Source: an archaeon
GTDB lineage: Archaea > Hydrothermarchaeota > Hydrothermarchaeia > JALTZZ01
Direction: 5' to 3'
DNA length: 46,212 nucleotides
Assembly: GCA_027051165.1 (NCBI GenBank)
Contig: JALTZZ010000092.1
Coordinates: forward strand, 1 to 46,212
Both the position numbers and the translations under genes were made by a program. Positions within the stretch are counted from its first letter, which is position 1; each line of letters opens with the position of its first letter. Under the pieces are notes generated by a model, which worked only from the letters and a program-made list of their open reading frames with translations, searched no databases and had not been told where the DNA came from. This document shows, piece after piece, positions 1 to 6,261 of the stretch.

Positions 1-105
1 ATATTTATCATTTATTGATATTTTTATTAAGATTTTAAAAATGCATAAAATTCTACAATTTTAAACAATAAATAATGAAAAAATATCATAAACATGTCAA
101 GCTCT

Positions 106-126
106 ATTATGATTATTAATCATAAT
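106..126. promoter_or_regulatory. Perfect palindrome upstream of the DUF169/hdr promoter
   Basis: Ten-base arms ATTATGATTA and TAATCATAAT flank a single central T, every position pairing. It lies about 27 nt upstream of the BRE/TATA of the first gene, a position typical of an activator site or upstream operator. The region is very AT-rich, so chance cannot be excluded. No regulator gene is visible next to it in the window. Confidence 0.5.
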
Positions 127-152
127 TTATGCTCTTTAATTTATAGGCATTG

Positions 153-169
153 ACCGAAAAGTTTATATA
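153..169 (+). promoter_or_regulatory. BRE/TATA promoter of the DUF169 gene
   Basis: A BRE-like ACCGAAAAG is followed by the TATA box TTTATATA (162-169). Using the roughly 26-nt spacing seen at leaderless genes in this window, transcription should begin near 192, giving a short leader that holds the Shine-Dalgarno GGAAGGTGG before the ATG at 215. Confidence 0.7.
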
Positions 170-176
170 CTAAAAA

Positions 177-195
177 TTCGAAAAGTATTTTCGAA
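177..195. promoter_or_regulatory. Inverted repeat over the predicted transcription start
   Basis: TTCGAAAA and TTTTCGAA form perfect 8-bp arms around GTA. The repeat starts 7 nt after the TATA box and covers the predicted start near 192, where a bound protein would block initiation. It could alternatively fold as a 5' leader hairpin. Confidence 0.5.
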
Positions 196-214
196 AATAT
201 TGGAAGGTGGTTGA

Positions 215-1006
215 ATGGCTGCTGAAGCAACTGCATTAGAAAAGAAGAAGAACTTGAAGGAAATTCATGAAAAGCTCGTATCTATACTTAGATTGGAATT
301 TGATCCGATAGGAGTGAAAATAGCGTTTAGCGAAGAAGATCTAAAAGGCGTGAGACTTATAAAGAAGCCGGTGTATTCATGCCAGCTTGCATATATTGCC
401 GCTGCTGGCGGATTTGTAGCAGGATTTGATATAAAGTATTTCGAGGAAAAGGGGCTTCTGGACAGTCTCTGCAAGAGTGAGCTTGTAAGCCTTGGATACA
501 GAACGGTGGAGGATAATGTAAAAATACAGGCAAAGAAATATGCAAAAGACGACGATATTGCAAGAAAGCAGCTTGAAGCGAGACCAAAATTCGATAAGCC
601 AGTTAGAGGGCTCGCTATGGGTCCTCTCAACAAAATAAGGTTTGAACCAGATGTTATAGTGGTCATTGGGACACCTTGGCAGATGACAAGAATAGGGCAC
701 GCATACGCATTTATGGGTAAACACATAGAGATGAAAGCGTTCTTTGGACCAAATGCAATTCCATGCTCATATGGCTGGTATTACACAGTAATAACAAGAG
801 AACCGAATATAGGACCACCTTGCTCAGGAGCAAAGGAATTTGGGAAGTTCAGCGATATTCACATGACAATATCAATCCCGATAGAAGATATAGACCTTGT
901 CATAAAGGGATTGGAGCAAACTGAAAAGAGAGGCTTAAGGGTTCCGCACTTTATAGATATGGGGGTTCCACCTAAAGAACCAAAGGCTATTTTTGAGACT
1001 GAATAA
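215..1006 (+). CDS. DUF169 (COG2043-type) family protein
   Basis: This 263-aa soluble protein resembles the DUF169 family, whose biochemical role I do not know. Visible features are PVYSCQLAYIAAAGG near residue 55, a central hydrophobic DVIVVIGTPWQM, and a conserved-looking CSYGWYY...GPPCSGAKEFGKFSD segment with two cysteines near 185-205. There is no signal peptide or membrane segment. The ATG has a good GGAAGGTGG site. It precedes the lipoyl-carrier and Hdr genes, with a T-rich stretch and a second possible promoter between, so it may be a separate unit with shared regulation. Its two operator-like palindromes suggest control. A function with the Hdr complex is inference from position only. 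Confidence 0.75.
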   Translation: MAAEATALEKKKNLKEIHEKLVSILRLEFDPIGVKIAFSEEDLKGVRLIKKPVYSCQLAYIAAAGGFVAGFDIKYFEEKGLLDSLCKSELVSLGYRTVEDNVKIQAKKYAKDDDIARKQLEARPKFDKPVRGLAMGPLNKIRFEPDVIVVIGTPWQMTRIGHAYAFMGKHIEMKAFFGPNAIPCSYGWYYTVITREPNIGPPCSGAKEFGKFSDIHMTISIPIEDIDLVIKGLEQTEKRGLRVPHFIDMGVPPKEPKAIFETE

Positions 1007-1070
1007 TTCTTTTTTAATTTTTTATTATAATAATTATAATTCCATCGGACGAAAAATTTTTAAAATAAAA
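1007..1070 (+). promoter_or_regulatory. T-rich terminator followed by a second promoter-like site
   Basis: Directly after the DUF169 stop come T runs (TTCTTTTTTAATTTTTTATT), the usual archaeal terminator form. Then GGACGAAAAATTTTTAAAAT resembles BRE plus a weak TATA box about 50 nt upstream of the lipoyl-protein GTG. This suggests the carrier gene and the hdr genes can be transcribed separately from the DUF169 gene. Confidence 0.35.
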
Positions 1071-1114
1071 TGTGGCAAGTAGTCTATGGAAAAGGGTTAT
1101 AGGAGGCAAGGCTT

Positions 1115-1549
1115 GTGGAAATAGAAGGTATGGAGTTTCCAGATGATGCATATTATGAGCCCTATGGAAGCTACTTAATGGTAAAAATCGAAGGTGATAA
1201 GGCGAGAGTTGAGATTACGGAGCTGGGAACAAGGGTTCTCGCAGACATTGTTTACATAGAACTTCCAAACGAGGGGGATGAGGTTACTCAAGGAGAGCCT
1301 TTTGGAACAATAGAAACCGTTAAGGCAACTGGCGAGCTCTACGCCCCATTAAGCGGTGAGGTTGTGGAAGTGAACGAAGATGCTGTAAGCGATCCAAATG
1401 TCCTCAAGGAGCCGGGAAAAAACTGGTTAATTGTTATAAAGCCAAGTAATCTCGATGAAGAGCTTAAAAATCTCATGGACATTAATAAAGCTAAGGAATA
1501 CTTCGAAAAAGAGATTCAGAAGGCTAAAGAAGAGGGTATACTTGAGTAG
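1115..1549 (+). CDS. GcvH-like lipoate-binding carrier protein (LbpA-like)
   Basis: A 144-aa lipoyl-domain protein. It has the GcvH-type fold signature: ELPNEGDEVTQGEPFG, then ETVKATGELYAPLSGEVVEVNE, with Lys70 in the ETVKA context as the expected lipoylation site. The C-terminal helix ends in a K/E-rich tail. No glycine cleavage P or T genes are present nearby. It instead precedes hdrC-hdrB-hdrA, the arrangement of lipoate-binding proteins of sulfur-oxidation sHdr systems, where the lipoyl arm carries the substrate. The GTG start has AGGAGG 8 nt upstream; an ATG at 1130 is the alternative. The family call is strong; the LbpA role is inferred from context. Confidence 0.85.
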   Translation: MEIEGMEFPDDAYYEPYGSYLMVKIEGDKARVEITELGTRVLADIVYIELPNEGDEVTQGEPFGTIETVKATGELYAPLSGEVVEVNEDAVSDPNVLKEPGKNWLIVIKPSNLDEELKNLMDINKAKEYFEKEIQKAKEEGILE

Positions 1550-1632
1550 CTGTTGAACCTTCAATTTTCTACCATTATTTTTTTATGATTTATCATGACA
1601 ATTTTGACAGTGATGAGTAGGTGGTGCCAGCG

Positions 1633-2178
1633 ATGATTGCAGAAGAGGTTTCAAAGATAAGTGGTGAAAATCCATTTGCATGCTTTCAATGTGGTGACTG
1701 CACGGGAAGCTGTCCAGTATCTTTTGCGATGGATTATGGACCAAGAAGGATGATACACCTAATACAGCTAAACTTGGAAGAGGAAGTTCTCAAAGCAAAT
1801 ACGCACTGGCTCTGTGCCTCTTGCTACAACTGCACATATAGATGTCCAAGAAACATCAGCTTTACAAGAATAAGCTATGCACTTCGCAACATTTCCGTTA
1901 AGCGTGGCATATACCCAAATAAAACGACTAAGATATTTTACGAAATATTCCTTGATCACATGCTTAAGTATGGTAGATTTAATGAAGGAATTTTTGTCAG
2001 AGAATTTGTGGCAAAAGGAGGTAAGGGGTTAAAAGAGCTTCTCAGAGACATAAATCTCGGACTTAAGCTTTGGAAAAAGGGAAAAATACCAAAAGATGTT
2101 GATAAAATAGATAAGCTCGATCAAATAAAGAAGATATACGAAGCATGTGTAAAAGAGGAAAAGGAGGATAAACAATGA
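1633..2178 (+). CDS. hdrC: HdrC-like iron-sulfur subunit (first copy)
   Basis: HdrC family protein of 181 aa with two [4Fe-4S] motifs, CFQCGDCTGSCP (Cys17-27) and CASCYNCTYRCP (Cys61-71). It would pass electrons between the HdrA flavoprotein and HdrB. The ORF track starts at GTG 1621, but AGGTGGT lies at 1619-1625, ideally placed for the ATG at 1633, so I prefer that start. The C-terminal third is lysine-rich and helical, as usual in HdrC. Its stop overlaps the hdrB start as ATGA, indicating translational coupling. A true heterodisulfide (CoM-CoB) substrate is not implied; non-methanogens use this module with other thiol/disulfide substrates. Confidence 0.9.
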   Translation: MIAEEVSKISGENPFACFQCGDCTGSCPVSFAMDYGPRRMIHLIQLNLEEEVLKANTHWLCASCYNCTYRCPRNISFTRISYALRNISVKRGIYPNKTTKIFYEIFLDHMLKYGRFNEGIFVREFVAKGGKGLKELLRDINLGLKLWKKGKIPKDVDKIDKLDQIKKIYEACVKEEKEDKQ

Positions 2179-3032
2179 AGGTAGGATACTATCCGGGATG
2201 TTCCTTAAAGGGTATGGAGGATGCATATTCTATCAGCCTTATAAGCTCATTTAAAGTTCTTGGAATAGAGCTTGTTGAAATAGAAGACTGGAACTGCTGT
2301 GGTGCAAGCGTGATACCCAGCTACGACTATAAGTTTGCAAACGCCCTTGCGGCGAGGAACCTTGCTCTGGCTGAGGAACAGAACCTCAGAACAATAATAG
2401 CTCCGTGCAGTGAGTGCTACAACAGGCTTGCATATATAAACTATAAGATGAAGAACGATGCAGGCTATATGGAGAAGATGAATAAAATATTATCAGAAGC
2501 GGGTTTGGAATATAGAGGAACTGTAGAAGTAAAGCATGCTGTTGATTTTCTTGTTAACGATTTTGGTATTGATAAAATAAAAGAAAAGGTAAAAAATCCG
2601 ATAAATAAAAAGATTGCTTCTTATTATGGATGTCTTTTTGTTAGACCTCGTGAAATATCTGTGGAGAGTGCGGAAAATCCAAAAACTATGGATAGTCTCG
2701 TTGAAGCTCTTGGAGGCACGCCAGTTGATTACGATGGAAAAACGAAGTGCTGCGGTGCATCCTTAGTTGTGAGCAATGAAAAGGTTGGACTGCAAACAAT
2801 AAAAAATGTATTGGATTCCATAAAAGAAACTGAGGCTGAGATAATTGTTACCTCTTGCCCGCTGTGCCATGCAAACCTCGACACTCAGCAACTTACGATA
2901 GAAAAGGAATTTAAAGTAAACTACATGTTGCCAGTAATGTATTTTACACAGCTTCTCGGCTTAGCTTTGGGCTTAAGCGAGAGGGAAGTTGCTCTTAATA
3001 AAAACCTTACATACGAGGTGCTTAAAGTATGA
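2175..3032 (+). CDS. hdrB: HdrB-like catalytic subunit with two CCG domains (first copy)
   Basis: A 285-aa HdrB family protein. Two cysteine-rich CCG modules are complete: YPGCSLKG ... NCCGAS ... CSEC in the N-terminal half and YYGCLFV ... KCCGAS ... CPLC in the C-terminal half. In methanogen HdrB these bind two non-cubane [4Fe-4S] clusters at the disulfide site, so both sites could be intact here. A strong AAGGAGG precedes the ATG. The gene overlaps its neighbours on both sides by ATGA. The likely substrate is a protein-bound or small thiol/disulfide, possibly on the nearby lipoyl carrier (inference). Confidence 0.9.
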   Translation: MKVGYYPGCSLKGMEDAYSISLISSFKVLGIELVEIEDWNCCGASVIPSYDYKFANALAARNLALAEEQNLRTIIAPCSECYNRLAYINYKMKNDAGYMEKMNKILSEAGLEYRGTVEVKHAVDFLVNDFGIDKIKEKVKNPINKKIASYYGCLFVRPREISVESAENPKTMDSLVEALGGTPVDYDGKTKCCGASLVVSNEKVGLQTIKNVLDSIKETEAEIIVTSCPLCHANLDTQQLTIEKEFKVNYMLPVMYFTQLLGLALGLSEREVALNKNLTYEVLKV

Positions 3033-4246
3033 TTTTGATAATAGGTGGTGGAATAGCTGGCATGCAGAGTGCAATAGAGGTTACAAGCTATGGGTTAGAG
3101 GCTGCGATTGTTGAAAAATCTCCTTATCTTGGTGGAAATGCAAACTTCTTGCACAAGTATTTTCCGAGCATGCCCTTAGACTGCTCCGTCTGCATAACCT
3201 CGTGCATAGATATGCCGGGAATTAGAAAGTGCTTCTACAGATCGAGCATTTTTTCATTAGAAAACCTTAAAATATATACAAATTCTGAAATTAAGGAAAT
3301 AAAGAAGGAAAATGGGAAATTTAAAGTTGTCATAGAAAAACTTCCGAGATACGTTAGGGAAGATAGATGCGTTAACTGCGAGCTCTGCAAAGATGCATGT
3401 CCAGTAGAAGTAGAAGATAATCTTCTTGGAAAAAGAAAAGCCATATACTCGTATCCACAGCCTATCCCACCTGTTTACACCATAGATATGCAAGCGTGCA
3501 ATAAGTGCGGCAAGTGCAAGGAGGTCTGCAGAACAGACGCTATAGACCTTGAGCAAAAACCAGAAAAAATAGAGCTCGAAGCAGAGGCAATAATAATAGC
3601 TACTGGCTTTGAAGAGTTCAAGCCACATGATATGGTCGAATACGGCTACGGAACATACAAAAACGTCATAACACAACTTGAGCTTGCTAAGATGCTTAAG
3701 CAAGATAACTTCAAAGCTGAAAAGGTGCTTATGATACAGTGCGTAGGTTCAAGAGACAAACGCTTCTTTGCCTACTGCTCAAAGATATGCTGCATGTTTG
3801 CAATTAAGCATGCAATAATGCTGAAAGAAAAGTATCCAGATATCGAGATCTACATTGCATATATGGACATAAGAACTCCGGGATTTTATGAATATTGGTA
3901 TAGAAAAGCGAGAGAGCTTGGAATCAAATTTTTAAGATCGAGACCCGGAGATATAGTTGAAAACAATGGTAAGCTTGAGGTTTATTTTGAAAATACTCTT
4001 GAAAAAAAAGTAGATAAGTTAGAGGTTGACTATGTGGTTCTAAGCACAGCTCTAATACCGAATGAAAATGTAAAAAGGCTCGCGGAAATGCTCGGTTTAG
4101 AGCTGGATGAATACGGGTTTATTTTATCAGAAGATGGAAGAACAAACGTTCCTAATGTTTTCGTTGCCGGCTTAGCGAGTAGCGTTAAAGATGTTCCAGA
4201 AACTGTTTTAGAAGCCGTTGCAAGCACTGTCGAGGTGATCAAATGA
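3029..4246 (+). CDS. hdrA: Short HdrA/QmoA-like FAD iron-sulfur protein
   Basis: This 405-aa flavoprotein is a short HdrA, close in length to QmoA and sHdrA. Visible in order: FAD-binding GGGIAGMQSA (6-15), a Cys52/55/59 cluster before the first ferredoxin insert, CVNCELCKDACP (114-124), CNKCGKCKEVCR (157-167), the HdrA signature CVGSRD (238) with YCSKICC (250-255), and a C-terminal FAD motif NVFVAGLASS. It lacks the N-terminal extension and C-terminal ferredoxin of full HdrA. It starts with an ATGA overlap and is the first of three tandem HdrA paralogues. Part of it (3614-3694) is almost identical in DNA to the next gene. Confidence 0.88.
   Translation: MILIIGGGIAGMQSAIEVTSYGLEAAIVEKSPYLGGNANFLHKYFPSMPLDCSVCITSCIDMPGIRKCFYRSSIFSLENLKIYTNSEIKEIKKENGKFKVVIEKLPRYVREDRCVNCELCKDACPVEVEDNLLGKRKAIYSYPQPIPPVYTIDMQACNKCGKCKEVCRTDAIDLEQKPEKIELEAEAIIIATGFEEFKPHDMVEYGYGTYKNVITQLELAKMLKQDNFKAEKVLMIQCVGSRDKRFFAYCSKICCMFAIKHAIMLKEKYPDIEIYIAYMDIRTPGFYEYWYRKARELGIKFLRSRPGDIVENNGKLEVYFENTLEKKVDKLEVDYVVLSTALIPNENVKRLAEMLGLELDEYGFILSEDGRTNVPNVFVAGLASSVKDVPETVLEAVASTVEVIK
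3614..3694 (+). repeat. 81-nt near-identical tract shared with the next hdrA (copy 1)
   Basis: Compared with 4957-5037 the two tracts differ at one position only (A at 3673, G at 5016, a synonymous site). They encode EFKPHDMVEYGYG... through LELAKM. Flanking codons diverge sharply on both sides, so third-position identity here points to recent gene conversion rather than protein conservation. Confidence 0.85.
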
Positions 4247-6261
4247 TAGGTGTGCTTATTTGCGAATGTAACGGTGCTATAACACTCGATTTAAAGTCAA
4301 TAGCTGATTCTTTGAGAAGAGAAGTTGGGGATGTTGAAGTCAAGATTAAAAACGCAGTATGCATAGACGGTTTTGAGGAGTTCAAAGATTATGAGAAGCT
4401 TGTTATAGCGGCATGCTCGCCCCAGTGGCATGAAAGGACTTTTAAGAACTTTGCAAAGAAGCATGGAATAAAGAACATCTACATCGTGAATATAAGGGAG
4501 CACATAGCCTATGTGCATAAAGACGGAGCAAAAAAAGCTAAGGCACAGATAAAAGCGATGATAAGCAAGGCAAGAGCTGGCGAAAATGGGTTAAAGAAGG
4601 AAAAGCCTAAGGAGCTGAAATCTGTTTTGATAGTTGGTTCTGGAATCGCTGGATTAACCGCAGCACTTGAGCTTGAGAAACTTGGATTTAAGTGCTATAT
4701 CGTTGAAAAAGAAGGAGAAATTGGTGGAATATTGAAAGATGTTCCAATAGTATATCCTTTTAATAAAAGTGGCGAAGAAATTATAAGGGAGATAAAGTCC
4801 AAGCTTAAAAACACAGAAATAATAACAAACGCCGAAGTATTCTCGGTAAGCGGGAGCGTAGGAAACTTCGATATTTCCGTAATGAGAAAAATAGAGGACT
4901 TGGTAGAGGTAAAGAGCATTAAGGCTGGTGCGGTAGTCTTAGCCACAGGCATAGAGGAGTTCAAGCCACATGATATGGTCGAATACGGCTACGGAACATA
5001 CAAAAACGTCATAACGCAACTTGAGCTTGCTAAGATGTTAAAAGAAGGAAAAGTTGATGCAGACACCATTGTAATGCAACTCTGCGTTGGTTCAAGGGAT
5101 GAAAAGTTCTTCAGCTACTGCTCGAAGAGATGCTGCATATACTCGATTGATCATGCAATAATGCTAAAAGAGATGGGTAAAGATGTTTATATAGTTTATA
5201 TGGATATAAGAACTACTTGGAAGAGCGAAGAGGAGCTCTTCAGAAAAGCGAGAGAGCTTGGAGTTAAATTTATAAGAGGAAAAATCGTTGATATTTTAGA
5301 AGAAAATGGTAAACTCAGCTTAACGCTTGAGGATACCCTTGAACAGAAGGTTAAAACACTAAACGCTGATATGGTTGTTCTGAGCAGTGCACTGAAGGCG
5401 CGTGAAACGAATACCATACTTGCACAGCTCTTTGATGTCGAAACTGACAGCTACGGATTTTTCAAGAAGTTCTATCCTAAAATTAGGGTTGTTGAGACAA
5501 GGAGAAGAGGAATATACTTAGCAGGTGCTGCGAGCGAGCCTAAGAGTGTAAAAGAAGCTATCTTAGAAGCTAAGGCTGTCGCAAAGAAGATTGCAACTGA
5601 GCTTAAAGCAAGTTTTGAAAGGGCAAGAGCAAGCGTTAACGAAGATATGTGCATAGGTTGCGAGATATGCTACAAGCTCTGTCCGCACAGAGCAATAACT
5701 ATGTATTCCGCTGGTGAAACGTCAAAGGCAAAGGTGAGCGAGGAAAGCTGCAAGGCATGTGGAACATGTGTAGCTAACTGTCCAACAGGGGCTGTTCAGC
5801 TTCCCGGCTTTTCAACAAAAGAAATGCTCGCATATATAGAGGAGATTATGAAAGCTGATATAGAGCCAAAGATAGCGACATTTGTCTGCTATGAATGTGC
5901 ATACGCAGCCTTAGATGCTGCTGGAATGAGCAGAGAAAGATATCCAGAAAACTATTTAATAATACCAGTTCCTTGTCTCGGAAGAGTTGGACTCTTAGAT
6001 GTATTTAAAGCATTTGAAAGCGGTGCAAGTGGGGTATTGCTTGTAGGTTGTCTCGAAAACGGCTGCCACTACGGAAGGGGAAACAAGAATGCGGAAATGA
6101 TTGTAGAACTTACAAAAGCTATTCTTGAAGGAATAGGATTAGAAAAAGATAGAATTGATATTATTAAAGTCGTAAATGCTGATTATAAGAAGTTTGTTGA
6201 AAAAGCTAATGGATTCATAGAAAAAATTAAGGAACTCCCAAAGCTGGAGGTGAAAGTGTAA
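4243..6261 (+). CDS. HdrA paralogue with fused ferredoxin and MvhD-like domain
   Basis: A 672-aa protein. Order: HdrA N-terminal domain (about 1-115, starting with CECNGA), FAD-binding VGSGIAGLTAA (131-141), HdrA core with CVGSRD and YCSKRCC, then 2x[4Fe-4S] CIGCEICYKLCP and CKACGTCVANCP, then an MvhD/FrhD-like [2Fe-2S] domain with CYEC, PCLGRVG, GCLENGCHY. It lacks the two ferredoxin motifs normally inserted in the middle of HdrA and present in both neighbours. QmoB has a comparable HdrA-MvhD fusion. The MvhD part implies an electron input or output point. GAGGTGATC sits directly before the ATGA overlap. Confidence 0.88.
   Translation: MIGVLICECNGAITLDLKSIADSLRREVGDVEVKIKNAVCIDGFEEFKDYEKLVIAACSPQWHERTFKNFAKKHGIKNIYIVNIREHIAYVHKDGAKKAKAQIKAMISKARAGENGLKKEKPKELKSVLIVGSGIAGLTAALELEKLGFKCYIVEKEGEIGGILKDVPIVYPFNKSGEEIIREIKSKLKNTEIITNAEVFSVSGSVGNFDISVMRKIEDLVEVKSIKAGAVVLATGIEEFKPHDMVEYGYGTYKNVITQLELAKMLKEGKVDADTIVMQLCVGSRDEKFFSYCSKRCCIYSIDHAIMLKEMGKDVYIVYMDIRTTWKSEEELFRKARELGVKFIRGKIVDILEENGKLSLTLEDTLEQKVKTLNADMVVLSSALKARETNTILAQLFDVETDSYGFFKKFYPKIRVVETRRRGIYLAGAASEPKSVKEAILEAKAVAKKIATELKASFERARASVNEDMCIGCEICYKLCPHRAITMYSAGETSKAKVSEESCKACGTCVANCPTGAVQLPGFSTKEMLAYIEEIMKADIEPKIATFVCYECAYAALDAAGMSRERYPENYLIIPVPCLGRVGLLDVFKAFESGASGVLLVGCLENGCHYGRGNKNAEMIVELTKAILEGIGLEKDRIDIIKVVNADYKKFVEKANGFIEKIKELPKLEVKV
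4957..5037 (+). repeat. 81-nt near-identical tract shared with the previous hdrA (copy 2)
   Basis: Partner of 3614-3694, in the same orientation and reading phase, offset by 1343 nt. A further stretch of about 20 identical bases (AGAAAAGCGAGAGAGCTTGG) recurs in both genes near 3902 and 5242. The third paralogue encodes almost the same peptide near 7290 but with different codons. Confidence 0.85.

Noticed and set aside
3235-3703. Long minus-strand ORFs over the hdr genes (for example 148 aa at 3257-3703 and 7033-7479)
   Set aside because: They are antisense shadows produced by codon bias of real plus-strand genes and lack start signals and protein-like patterns.
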